Source of the DNA: Prochlorothrix hollandica PCC 9006 = CALU 1027
GTDB taxonomy: Bacteria; Cyanobacteriota; Cyanobacteriia; Prochlorotrichales; Prochlorotrichaceae
Reading direction: 5' to 3'
Length of the DNA stretch: 64,000 nt
Assembly: GCF_000332315.1 (NCBI RefSeq)
Contig: NZ_KB235937.1
Span: forward strand, 766,675-830,674
Shown: positions 44,506 through 52,760 of the stretch, piece after piece
Position numbering within the stretch: the stretch's first letter is position 1
How the letters are laid out: every line of letters begins with the position of its first letter
Notes under the pieces: model-generated
The model's database searches: none
Seen by the model: the letters and a program-made list of their open reading frames with translations, nothing else
Told to the model about the DNA's origin: nothing
Made by a program: the position numbers and the translations under genes

Positions 44506-45450
44506 GTGCAAATCATCTTTTTAGGCACGAGTTCTGGTGTGCCCACGCGATCGCGCAATGTGTCTGCCATTGCTCTGCGGCTGACCCAGCGGGGAGAGGT
44601 CTGGCTCTTTGATTGCGGCGAAGGCACCCAACACCAACTTCTTCGCAGTGACCTCCGCATCAGCCAACTGCGACGAATTTTTGTGACCCACATGCATGGG
44701 GATCACACCTTTGGCCTCATGGGACTCTTGGCAAGCTGTGGCCTTGCGGGCAATCCAACGGCGATCGACATCTACGGACCCAAACCCCTGCGAGACTACC
44801 TCCAAGCCTGCGGGCAATATTCCCAAACCCACCTCTCCTACCCCCTCAACACCCACAGCGTCAAGCCCGGTTTAGTCTGGGAAGATGAAGACTACCAAAT
44901 CCACTGCCGCATCCTGGAACACCGGGTCACGGCCTTTGGCTACCGGGTCCAGGAAAAAGACCGGCCCGGTCGTTTAGACGTGGCCCAGGTCAAAGCCTTG
45001 GGCATTCCCCCTGGACCCCTCTATGGGGAACTGAAAGCCGGTAAAACCGTAACCCTAGCCGATGGGCGCACCATTCGGGGCAGGGATCTGTGTGGACCCT
45101 CCCGCGTGGGCCGGAGCTTTGTCTATTGCACCGATACGGTGTTTTGTGAGTCGGCGATCGCCCTCGCCCAAGGGGCCAGTGTCCTGGTTCATGAAGCCAC
45201 CTTTGCCCACCAAGATGCGGACATGGCCTTTCAACGGCTCCACTCCACCTCCACCATGGCCGCCCAAGTCGCCCTAGCAGCGGGAGTGGATCAATTAATC
45301 CTCACCCACTTCAGCCCCCGCTATGCCCCCGGCAATGCCGTCACCTTAGACAACCTCCTGGGGGAAGCCCGGTCCATTTTCCCCAATACGATCCTGGCCC
45401 AGGATTTCATGAGCTATGACATCCCGGAGGCGATCGCAGCCTCAGCCTAA
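44506..45450 (+). CDS. rnz: Ribonuclease Z
   Basis: RNase Z removes the 3' trailer of tRNA precursors. The 314-residue metallo-beta-lactamase-fold protein has [15 protein letters not shown] from GTG 44506, the zinc motif [17 protein letters not shown] (HxHxDH), [16 protein letters not shown], the [15 protein letters not shown] exosite region, YCTDTVFCE and [11 protein letters not shown] prefer GTG 44506 because the family starts directly at the first beta strand; TTG 44494 would add four residues. A tandem CAGCCTAAAACC repeat (about 45470-45515) and repeat A copy 9 follow. Confidence 0.95.
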   Translation: MQIIFLGTSSGVPTRSRNVSAIALRLTQRGEVWLFDCGEGTQHQLLRSDLRISQLRRIFVTHMHGDHTFGLMGLLASCGLAGNPTAIDIYGPKPLRDYLQACGQYSQTHLSYPLNTHSVKPGLVWEDEDYQIHCRILEHRVTAFGYRVQEKDRPGRLDVAQVKALGIPPGPLYGELKAGKTVTLADGRTIRGRDLCGPSRVGRSFVYCTDTVFCESAIALAQGASVLVHEATFAHQDADMAFQRLHSTSTMAAQVALAAGVDQLILTHFSPRYAPGNAVTLDNLLGEARSIFPNTILAQDFMSYDIPEAIAASA

Positions 45451-45523
45451 ACCCCAGCAAAGCATGGCCATCAGCCTAAAACCCAGCAGCCTAAAACCCA
45501 GCAGCCTAAAACCCAGCAAAGCA

Positions 45524-45626
45524 TACAGCAGTCCTAAATGGGTCGTGTGGTGTGCCCCCTCCGGGGGCACACCACACCAAGGGTTTCAGCCATCGAGATG
45601 CCTACAACTGATTTAGGGTTGCTGTA
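45524..45626 (-). mobile_element. MITE-like repeat A, copy 9
   Basis: 103-bp A element, minus orientation. Ends TACAGCAGTCC and GGGTTGCTGTA; central GTGTGCCCCCTCCGGGGGCACAC. Confidence 0.85.
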
Positions 45627-45885
45627 GGTTAAAAGCGGTCACACCCGCCGAGGGCGATCGTAACCCCCCGCCTCACCCTAGCCCGGTCTGATCAGCCTTG
45701 CGCGTTATGGGACAACGATCGCGGTGTTTGACACCGCCATCAGCCCAGGGGTCTGGGGAACCACGGGACAACTGTTAAAAAAAATTTACAAACTCTGTTG
45801 CGAAAAATAACAGGTTTTCACCTCCGTTCGCCTCTGAGCCGGTTTCTGGTGCAGAGATGGAATGATTGTCCACAGCTTATGAGAG

Positions 45886-46161
45886 CATTAATGTCAGAGT
45901 GCTAGTCAGGAGCGACGTGAAACGAATGCATTTTAGAGAACATGTCACCAACCTCGAGCTAAAGCGACGGGGCTTGTCGAAAGCTAAAGCCAATAGCGGA
46001 AAGCAAGGGTAAGTGGGACTAGACAACGGCTGAGAAGCCAAATTGGAGCGCTGAGGGTGGCACCTCGCTAGACGTTACAGACTCCTCCCTAATCCGTAAC
46101 CGCTCTGCGTTTCTAATGTCGAAGGGACTTATATAGCAGCCTTTATCGGGCAACCAAAACG
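45886..46161 (+). ncRNA. Probable omegaRNA region of an IscB (OMEGA) element
   Basis: The ~275 bases directly before the iscB relic start have no open frame but many short complementary arms: CGAC-GGGGCTT-GTCG, GGCT-GAG-AAGCC, GGTGGCACC. IscB genes are known to be preceded by a structured omegaRNA of roughly this size that guides the nuclease. I infer an omegaRNA from position and potential structure; I did not match it to a covariance model. The 5' limit is a guess. Confidence 0.55.
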
Positions 46162-46624
46162 ATGCAGTATGTTCCAGTAGTCGATTCCAATCAACGCCCC
46201 CTGATGCCAACAACGCCCAACCGAGCAGAGCGTTGGATCAAATCGGGCAAAGCGACTCCGTTCTTATTGTGTTGATTCCTGGGTTCTGGCTTATTTACTT
46301 GTCGGCGGTGATTCCTTCCCCGGTAACACCGAGGTCATAGAATGTAAACCCATTAGATTGCATCGTCGTCAGCTTCATGTTTTCAACCCTGGAGAACGCG
46401 GGTATCGCCGTCCTTACGGCGGATCAATGTCTCAAGGACTAAAACGTGGCGGGATTGTCAAACATCCCAAGTATGGCAAGTGCTATGTCGGTGGCGAGAA
46501 CCTTGTGAAGTCTCGCGTGAGTCTCCACAGTCTTGCTACAGGCAAACGTCTTTGTCAAAACGCAAAGCCAGAAGATTGTAGGTTTTTAGCTTACAACTCA
46601 TGGCGAACTGTAAAGCCGTCCTAA
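46162..46624 (+). pseudogene. iscB: IscB RNA-guided nuclease, N- and C-terminal remnants joined by an internal deletion
   Basis: From ATG 46162 the frame reads [20 protein letters not shown] then [14 protein letters not shown], the IscB N-terminus with its PLMP motif and RuvC-I start, followed after three codons by a stop. In the next frame the sequence resumes as [13 protein letters not shown], then LHRRQLHVFNPGERGYRRPY, GGSMSQGLKRGGIVKHPKYG, VSLHSLATGKRLCQNAKPED and FLAYNSWRTVKPS: the end of RuvC and the C-terminal domain of IscB. The bridge helix, RuvC-II and HNH parts (roughly 250 residues or more) are missing and the junction is out of frame, so no nuclease can be made. IscB is the transposon-encoded relative of Cas9. 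Confidence 0.88.
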
Positions 46625-46653
46625 AAGGACGGGGTTTCCACCCACATTTTCTG
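46612..46653 (+). mobile_element. IS200/IS605-type right end after iscB, touching the psbV start
   Basis: Hairpin CCGTCCTAAAAGGACGG followed by GGTTTCCACCCACATTTTCTG; the psbV ATG begins at once at 46654. The iscB stop codon TAA lies inside the hairpin. The same end structure is found at 23997-24035, 10451-10485 and 56655-56699. Confidence 0.75.
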
Positions 46654-47142
46654 ATGAAAAAATCTTTCTTGCTATCCCTTGCGGCTTTATTAATGGCCTT
46701 TGGTTTCCTCGGTGGCAGTGCATGGGCCGCCAGTTTAGATAAAGAGACCCTAACTATTCCCCTCAATGCCATGGGGGATACGACGGTTCTCTCCGTAGAA
46801 CAGGTTATCCAAGGCGAACGTCTATTCAATGATAAGTGCGCCGTCTGTCACAACAGTGGTGGCACCAAAACTAACCCCAACGTGGGCCTCGGAGCCGATG
46901 ATCTCTCCTTTGCCGTTCCTGCTCGGAACAACCTAGAAGGGATGGTAGATTATCTGAACAACCCCACATCCTACGATGGGGAATACAGCATTGCCCTTTT
47001 CCACCCCAGCATCAAAAGTGCTGTGGTTTTCCCCAAAATGCGGGATGTGGATCAAGACGATCTGAAAGCAATTTCCGGTTATGTCCTGATTCAGCCTAAG
47101 GTTCAACCCGATCGCTGGGGCGCTGGTAAGTACGCTTTCTAA
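46654..47142 (+). CDS. psbV: Cytochrome c-550 of photosystem II
   Basis: PsbV is a lumenal extrinsic subunit that stabilises the oxygen-evolving complex. The 162-residue precursor has a signal peptide (MKKSFLLSLAALLMAFGFLG, cleavage after SAWA), the haem-attachment motif CAVCH near residue 66, GGTKTNPNVGLGADDLSFAV, MVDYLNNPTSYDGEYSIALF with FHPSIKSAVVFPKMRDV (second axial His) and the PsbV-type end QPDRWGAGKYAF. Length is as expected. Unusually, the IscB-element right end ends exactly at its ATG, so its native promoter and leader have been displaced or replaced. A gene for cytochrome c6 is distinguished by its shorter length and different end. Confidence 0.94.
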   Translation: MKKSFLLSLAALLMAFGFLGGSAWAASLDKETLTIPLNAMGDTTVLSVEQVIQGERLFNDKCAVCHNSGGTKTNPNVGLGADDLSFAVPARNNLEGMVDYLNNPTSYDGEYSIALFHPSIKSAVVFPKMRDVDQDDLKAISGYVLIQPKVQPDRWGAGKYAF

Positions 47143-47393
47143 GCAAGCCTTACTCGTCCCGCCAAGGGTAAACTCCTGGGGGTTACTCGTTTGTCAGCCT
47201 ACCCTGGGTTCTCTGGCAACTCCCCCACTCTCCTACCTAATATTGCGGCACCCAGATTTAGGCCATCCACCCCCCCAGTCCCTCGGACCCAGGCCCAGGA
47301 TCTTGGGGGGTCTCCTGAATGGAGGGTACCGCGATATTGGTTAGTGACCCACAGGATTCGCTCAAAGCAGAAGCCAGTTTTTTCAACCTAGAG

Positions 47394-47436
47394 GGGTTAC
47401 GAGCCATGGGATTCGTGCCCCCTTTGTTTTAGGAAG
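47394..47436 (+). terminator. Possible terminator downstream of psbV
   Basis: GGGGTTACGA and TTCGTGCCCCC can pair imperfectly around CCATGGG and are followed by TTTGTTTT. The remainder of 47143-47555 has no gene that I can see. Confidence 0.4.
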
Positions 47437-47555
47437 GTTTGTAACTAGCAGTTGTGGGAATATCAACCCGCAACCTACCGTAGAGGGTACCGCAGCACCG
47501 TGGTTAACGACGATTGTGGTCAGCTAATCTCTTCTTTGCCCTCTGTCGATGTGCT

Positions 47556-48365
47556 ATGTCGATCCATAAACTTTCCCTGACCGGTCTCCAGAAAGTCCGT
47601 TCCCATCTCCAGGACTCGCTGGTGATTCCTCACCTGGAAAATAATCCATCCACGGTATCACTCCTAGATATGGACGATGAGGTACCAGAACCCACGTCAT
47701 TAGATAGCCTGGGGGATTTGTTTCGGGCTGCCAGTGATCCGGAGGATGTGATCAGTGCCCCCAACCTAGATGGACGCTGGTTTCTCAGTTCAGCCAATGC
47801 TGGCATTGCCTTAAGAAAGTTGCCGGGACTGCAACTCCAAGCCAACTTACGCCTCGTGACCTATTTACTGCGCACCCCCACAGAGGGCCAGGGGGTAACT
47901 TGGGCGATACCAGAAGCCACCAGCGGTACCGCCCAGTTGGAAGAAGCCCTCGAAACGAGCGATCGCAACACCCCTCCCCGCCCCCGCCAAAGCCTAGACA
48001 ACCTGATGCTGGCCCTGACGGGGGATAGCTCCCCCACCTCCTATTTACTGGCCTCCTTGTTTAGTCGGGAGGTACAGGAATTCGGCATGGTGGGCAGCCA
48101 ACACCCCTGGGTTAACCACCGTCTGGTGGGGTCTCCCCCGGCCCAGGTGCAGTGGGAGTGGAAGGTAAAACCTCCCCAGGACTTTACGCCGAAGGTGCGG
48201 GTTTTTGAGGATGGACGCAAAGCGGTAGAGTTTTTCTCCTGCCACATTACGGCACCCATTACCCTCTATCGCCATTTGGATCAATATCCGGCCCAGGGCT
48301 ATGCACCCCATTGCTCCGATCGCCCCATCGCCGTCGCCACTAGAAAAATTGGTAGTGCTGTTTAG
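47556..48365 (+). CDS. Conserved-looking protein of unknown function
   Basis: From ATG 47556 (MSIHKLSLTGLQKVRSHLQD) there are 269 residues; a frame open to 47514 adds 14 unlikely ones. No signal peptide or membrane segment is seen. Recognisable blocks are LDGRWFLSSANAGIALRKLP, LRLVTYLLRTPTEGQGVTWA, a Pro-rich patch near 150, LDNLMLALTGDSSPTSYLLA and FTPKVRVFEDGRKAVEFFSC with HITAPITLYRHLDQYPAQGY. I do not recognise a family with certainty. Codon use and GC resemble neighbours. It stands alone between psbV and a tandem repeat. Confidence 0.7.
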   Translation: MSIHKLSLTGLQKVRSHLQDSLVIPHLENNPSTVSLLDMDDEVPEPTSLDSLGDLFRAASDPEDVISAPNLDGRWFLSSANAGIALRKLPGLQLQANLRLVTYLLRTPTEGQGVTWAIPEATSGTAQLEEALETSDRNTPPRPRQSLDNLMLALTGDSSPTSYLLASLFSREVQEFGMVGSQHPWVNHRLVGSPPAQVQWEWKVKPPQDFTPKVRVFEDGRKAVEFFSCHITAPITLYRHLDQYPAQGYAPHCSDRPIAVATRKIGSAV

Positions 48366-48399
48366 GGAGTGAAAAGGAGAGTTTCACTTCAATGATGTC

Positions 48400-48590
48400 A
48401 AGTACAACTGGACAATCCCCCTGGGAAACTCGACACTCCCCCTGGGAAACTCGACAATCCCCCTGGGAGAGCCGACTTGTAGTCGGCTTCGGGTCGAGTA
48501 CAACTCGACACTCCCCCTGGGAAACTCGACAATCCCCCTGGGAGAGCCGACTTGTAGTCGGCTTCGGGTCGAGTACAACTCGACACTCCC
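48400..48590. repeat. Compound tandem repeat with GTCGAG and TAGTCGGC hairpins
   Basis: A unit of about 80 bases is present twice, itself built from CTCGACACTCCCCCTGGGAAA repeats and a GAGCCGACTTGTAGTCGGC hairpin. Short reading frames exist on both strands, but only as products of the repetition. Confidence 0.85.
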
Positions 48591-48744
48591 ATCTCAACGT
48601 TCGAGAGGGTTCAGCCAATGGGATGAGGCATCACGACACAGGCCAACAGATGCTAGCGATCGCCATCGACCAACAGCATTATTTGAGTGAAACTCTCGAT
48701 CGCAGCAGGGGCAGCACCTTGCGATACTGCCCCCTTTAGTCCAT

Positions 48745-48830
48745 CCGGTTTAACCCATCCGGTTTAACCCATCCGGTTTAACCCATCCGGTTTAACCTAC
48801 GCAGTTTTAACCCATCCGGTTTAACCCACC
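48745..48830. repeat. Tandem 14-bp repeat (5-6 units)
   Basis: CATCCGGTTTAACC occurs about six times just after the clpC stop codon and runs into its last codons. Confidence 0.88.
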
Positions 48831-51283
48831 AGGGCCAACACCCGATCTTTCCGCTGCACCGTCACCTGGTCTTCCCCGTTGACATCCACCAAGGCCGTCT
48901 CCCCAGCCTTCACCTGTCCCGACAAAATGGCTTCCGCCAACCCGTCTTCCAGGAGACTCATTACCGCACGGCGCAGGGGACGCGCTCCATAGGTGGGGTC
49001 ATACCCCTGCTTGACCACCTTAGCCTTAAAGGCAGGAGTCACATCCAAGGCAATGGACTGTTGCGCCAAGCGATCGGCCACCTCTTGCAGCATCAAGTCC
49101 GCAATTTGAGCCACCTCCGGCTCCAGCAACTGCCGGAAGACAATGACATCATCCAGGCGGTTGAGGAATTCAGGACGGAAGAACTGCTTCATCTCCTCCA
49201 TCACCCGGCTACGAATTTGCTGGTAGCGCACCTCGTCTTGATCATCCCCCGAAAACTCAAAGCCCAACCCTTGGCCCCCCTTCTGGATCGCCTTAGACCC
49301 TAGGTTTGAGGTGAGGATAATGACCGTGTTTTTAAAGTTGACCACGCGACCCTTGGCATCGGTGAGCGCCCCTTCATCCAGCATCTGCAACAGAATATTG
49401 AAAACATCGGGGTGGGCCTTTTCCACTTCATCCAAGAGAATGACGCTATAGGGACGGCGACGCACCGCCTCCGTCAGCTTACCCCCATCCTCAAACCCCA
49501 CAAACCCAGGGGGAGACCCAATCAGTTTGGACACCTCATGGCGCTCCATAAATTCCGACATATCCACCCGGATTAAGGCATCCTCCGACCCAAAAAGGGC
49601 GGCGGCTAGGGCTTTAGACAGTTCCGTTTTACCCACTCCCGTTGGCCCAGAGAACACCAAGCTGGCAATGGGGCGGTTGGGATGGCTCAAACCAACGCGG
49701 GCACGGCGCATGGCCTTGGCCACCGCAGCCACGGCTTCATCTTGGCCAATGACCCGCTCATGGAGGTGGGTCTCCAGGTTGAGGAGATTGGCGGTTTCCG
49801 TCTCGCTCAGTTGACTGACGGGCACCCCGGTCCACAGGGCCACCACTTCGGCGATTTCTTCCCCCGTCACCACCAAGGGCGCGGGCAACACATCCACTTC
49901 CAAGGCGCGAATCTTCCGTTCCAAGGCCAGTTCCTGATCCCGTAACTTGGCCGCTGCTGGGAAGTCTTGGCTTTGGATCACCCCTTGTTTTTCCCCTTGG
50001 ACCTGGCGCAGTTCTTTCTGGAGATCCTTTTGGCTGGACTTGCGGGCATGGCGCAAACGCATCCGAGAACCAGATTCATCCATGAGGTCAATGGCTTTAT
50101 CGGGGAGAAAGCGATCGTTAATGTAACGGTGGGACAGTTGGGCCGCCGCCAGCAGGGATTCATCGCTGAAGATCACCCGGTGGTGGGCTTCATAGGTGCT
50201 ACGCAGCCCCCTGAGAATTTCCACGGTGTCGGTAATGGTTGGCTCATTCACCTTCACGGGCTGGAACCGCCGTGCTAGGGCTTCATCCCGCTCAATATAC
50301 TTGCGGTACTCGTCGGTGGTGGTGGCTCCAATGCATTGCAGTTCTCCCCGGGCCAAGGCAGGCTTCATCAAATTAGCCGCATCCGTGCCCCCCTCAAAGG
50401 AACCGCCCCCCACCATGGTGTGGACTTCATCCATCACCAAAATCACGTTGCCCGACTCCTTGACCTCGCTCAGAATTTGGGTCAGACGCTCCTCGAAGTC
50501 TCCCCGGAACCGGGTTCCGGCGACGATCGTCCCCATATCCAGACTAATGACTTCTTGGTTGAGGAGGCTTTCTGGCACATCCTGCTGCACGATGCGCTGG
50601 GCAATGCCTTCGGCGATCGCGGTTTTACCCACCCCCGGCTCCCCCAGCAAAATGGGATTGTTTTTGGTGCGTCGCCCCAGGATCTGCACCACCCGCTCAA
50701 TTTCCACCGCCCGACCCACTACGGGGTCTAGTTTGCCTTCCCGGGCCAAGTCGGTCAGGTTGGTGCCAAATTCCTTTAGGGCTTTGCCGCTGCGGCGATC
50801 GCGGGGACGCTCAGGATCCAGGGTTGGGCGATCGCCAGCCACCACCGACTCCTCACCAATGCGACGGATCAACTGGTTGCGCACTTCAATGGGATCCACC
50901 CCCAAACGGCGCAGCACCTTAGCCGCGACACCCCCCTGATCCTGACTCAGGGCCAGCAACAAATGATTGGGGGTAATGTAGCGCTCCGACAGTTGCCGTG
51001 CTTCCTGAAAAGACTGCTCCAAGACTTTTTTAGCCTTGGGGGTAAAGGGCAAATCCGTGGGCACTGGCCCATTGCCCCGGCCCGACACATCCAACACCGC
51101 CTGCCGCGCCCCCTCCAGGGTCACCCCCAGATCCTTGAGAATTTTGGAGGCCATGTTCACATCTTCCCGCAGCAATCCCAATAACAGTTGCTCGGTGCCC
51201 ACGGAGGATTGATTGAGACGACGGGCTTCCTCCTGGGCCATCATGACAACTTTGACCGCTTGATCCGTAAAATATTCAAACAT
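48821..51283 (-). CDS. clpC: Clp protease ATP-binding subunit ClpC
   Basis: ClpC is an AAA+ unfoldase that feeds substrates to ClpP-type proteases in the cytosol. The 820-residue protein begins [20 protein letters not shown] with the ClpN double repeat (about 1-145), then AAA-1 with Walker [19 protein letters not shown] and [20 protein letters not shown], a UVR-like middle domain, and AAA-2 with [40 protein letters not shown] and [20 protein letters not shown]. The C-terminus is [17 protein letters not shown]. Length is standard. It is transcribed on its own, away from clpP. Confidence 0.97.
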   Translation of the reverse strand: MFEYFTDQAVKVVMMAQEEARRLNQSSVGTEQLLLGLLREDVNMASKILKDLGVTLEGARQAVLDVSGRGNGPVPTDLPFTPKAKKVLEQSFQEARQLSERYITPNHLLLALSQDQGGVAAKVLRRLGVDPIEVRNQLIRRIGEESVVAGDRPTLDPERPRDRRSGKALKEFGTNLTDLAREGKLDPVVGRAVEIERVVQILGRRTKNNPILLGEPGVGKTAIAEGIAQRIVQQDVPESLLNQEVISLDMGTIVAGTRFRGDFEERLTQILSEVKESGNVILVMDEVHTMVGGGSFEGGTDAANLMKPALARGELQCIGATTTDEYRKYIERDEALARRFQPVKVNEPTITDTVEILRGLRSTYEAHHRVIFSDESLLAAAQLSHRYINDRFLPDKAIDLMDESGSRMRLRHARKSSQKDLQKELRQVQGEKQGVIQSQDFPAAAKLRDQELALERKIRALEVDVLPAPLVVTGEEIAEVVALWTGVPVSQLSETETANLLNLETHLHERVIGQDEAVAAVAKAMRRARVGLSHPNRPIASLVFSGPTGVGKTELSKALAAALFGSEDALIRVDMSEFMERHEVSKLIGSPPGFVGFEDGGKLTEAVRRRPYSVILLDEVEKAHPDVFNILLQMLDEGALTDAKGRVVNFKNTVIILTSNLGSKAIQKGGQGLGFEFSGDDQDEVRYQQIRSRVMEEMKQFFRPEFLNRLDDVIVFRQLLEPEVAQIADLMLQEVADRLAQQSIALDVTPAFKAKVVKQGYDPTYGARPLRRAVMSLLEDGLAEAILSGQVKAGETALVDVNGEDQVTVQRKDRVLALVG

Positions 51284-51509
51284 GGCTGAGTCTCCCAGAA
51301 TGGTAGTGGCGGGGTGACCCCTTGCTCAGAAGCGCCAGTGGTTCAGGACGATGGTGTTTCCTAGGGCAGGGAGTTGAGGGGTCGGCTTGCGATCCTAAGG
51401 GGCTAGGGGAAACGTTGAGCGCTGAACCCAACCAGAAGGACACCGACCCACCTAGCGTTCAAGACCGACTATAAAAGTAAATATTTGTAACTGTATCTAT
51501 CATATACCG

Positions 51510-51938
51510 TTACGGAAGATTAAGTCTTAGGGTAAGGAGTGAGGTTAGCCGTCTGTGGGGACATTCGGGGGTTCGGTCATGGAGACTCGCTGCACTTGGG
51601 CGGCGGTCTGCCAGAGATCTAAATCCTTGTTCTGCTCTAAATACTTGTTCTGCGGTGATCAATTTTTTTAACATGACTCGGCCAATGGTGCCCTGGGATC
51701 CGGATCCCAGAGCGGGGGGATTCACTTCTAGCATGAATACTGCATCCTCAACCCGGTACAGCCGCAGCCCATGGGAGGCTTCCCCCTCGGCGATCGACCC
51801 CATGGATCCCCCTGGGATCAGAGCCAGCCCCATGGGTTCAATGATGGGCGATCGCCGCCAGAGGAGACTATTCCACAACCCCCCCAACTCCCAAACCCGC
51901 CCAATCGTCCATTCGTCCGTTAAAAAAAAGTATTTCAT
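51510..51938 (-). CDS. Cyanobacterial protein of unknown function (MKYFFLTDEW type)
   Basis: The frame is open to 52055, but ATG 51938 gives a natural start, MKYFFLTDEWTIGRVWELGG, and a 142-residue protein. The core includes LWNSLLWRRSPIIEPMGLAL, GLRLYRVEDAVFMLEVNPPA and QGTIGRVMLKKLITAEQVFR. I have seen similar uncharacterised cyanobacterial proteins but do not know a function. The C-terminal part after EQVF is of low similarity potential and coincides with a local TGTTCTGCTCTAAATACT duplication, so it may have been altered recently. No signal peptide or membrane helix. Confidence 0.65.
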   Translation of the reverse strand: MKYFFLTDEWTIGRVWELGGLWNSLLWRRSPIIEPMGLALIPGGSMGSIAEGEASHGLRLYRVEDAVFMLEVNPPALGSGSQGTIGRVMLKKLITAEQVFRAEQGFRSLADRRPSAASLHDRTPECPHRRLTSLLTLRLNLP

Positions 51939-52093
51939 GGTCTGCTGCCTCCAGGGTGGTTGAGAGGATTGTGGCTGACACGATCGGGGTTGACACGATC
52001 GGGGGTCACAGAATCGGGGGGCAGCAGCTTGAACGATGGGCCACGATCGAACCAATAGACCCTACCCCTGTCCTGTCCAGTGTCCTCCGTAAC

Positions 52094-52180
52094 GGGCACC
52101 TCGAAAATCCAAATTCTCGCCCCTGTGCCAACGCAAGAATAGGGGTTGTGGCGGGCGGCTCCGCCCAACCCAATTAATCC
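52094..52180 (+). mobile_element. MITE-like repeat D, copy 3
   Basis: Left end GGGCACCTCGA; inner ATTCTCGCCCCTGTGCC and GGCGGGCGGCTCCGCCC. The right end is degenerate (AATTAATCC). Confidence 0.75.
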
Positions 52181-52266
52181 CGCCACAATTAATAAAAATA
52201 CCCGTAACGTAACCGCTTTTGCCGACAGTGGGAGCATACAGTGGAGTTCCAGACGGTTCAAAAAAT

Positions 52267-52526
52267 GGGTATCACCTTAAGCCGGGACAGTGGGGCGCTC
52301 CGCGCCCCACTGTCGGGCGCATCTCGTCATTGGGGGGGCAGGATCGGATTGAAATCAGGGGAGGTCAATGCCCCCATTTTGGGTACGGGCGAAGCATGGG
52401 CACAGGTATTCTCTGGGTGATCGCCCCAAGTTTTGCCGCCCATGCTTCGCCCCTACGATGCACCCCCCCAACCCTGACATACGCCCCCCACTCTCCCGTT
52501 AATCTTGTCCCGCTTTAAGCGGGAAC
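52267..52526 (-). repeat. Palindromic repeat B, copy 9, interrupted by MITE C
   Basis: GGGTATCACCTTAAGCCGGG at the left and GTTAATCTTGTCCCGCTTTA at the right bracket MITE C copy 3. Lies upstream of the PucC gene; a tandem AATAATCCCAAA follows (52542-52580). Confidence 0.92.
52315..52486 (-). mobile_element. MITE C, copy 3, nested in repeat B
   Basis: 172 bp, opposite orientation to copies 1 and 2, with flanks CCCACTGTC (52306-52314) and CCCACTCTC (52487-52495), a 9-bp duplication with one mismatch. Confidence 0.93.
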
Positions 52527-52588
52527 CCTCTAGACTGTTCAAAAAATAATCCCAAAAATAATCCCAAAAATAATCCCAAAAACCGATC

Positions 52589-52700
52589 GGCCCTCCTTAG
52601 ATTTGGATGAAAACAGTCTATTTTGATACAAACAAAAGGACTGAAACGGTAGGTTTAGGGTGGGGGCGCTCAGTGCCCCCACCCTAAACTCAGGAGAGCC
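52589..52700 (+). mobile_element. MITE G, copy 1
   Basis: 112-bp element with ends GGCCCTCCTTAG and CAGGAGAGCC and a GGTTTAGGGTGGGGGCGCTCA / CCCCCACCCTAAACTC hairpin near the right end. Flanks AACCGATC and AACCGGTC look like an 8-bp target duplication with one mismatch. The other copy is at 60681-60792. Confidence 0.85.
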
Positions 52701-52760
52701 AACCGGTCACAACCTCGATACTGCCCCGATCGGCCCCGATCCTTTGCCCTGTGATATGCC

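Noticed and set aside
46358-46624. Independent 88-residue gene
   Set aside because: It is the C-terminal piece of the IscB relic; the TTG start is chance.
46654-47142. Cytochrome c6 (petJ)
   Set aside because: Length, the GGTKTNPNV and HPSIKS segments and the WGAGKYAF end fit PsbV (cytochrome c-550) better.
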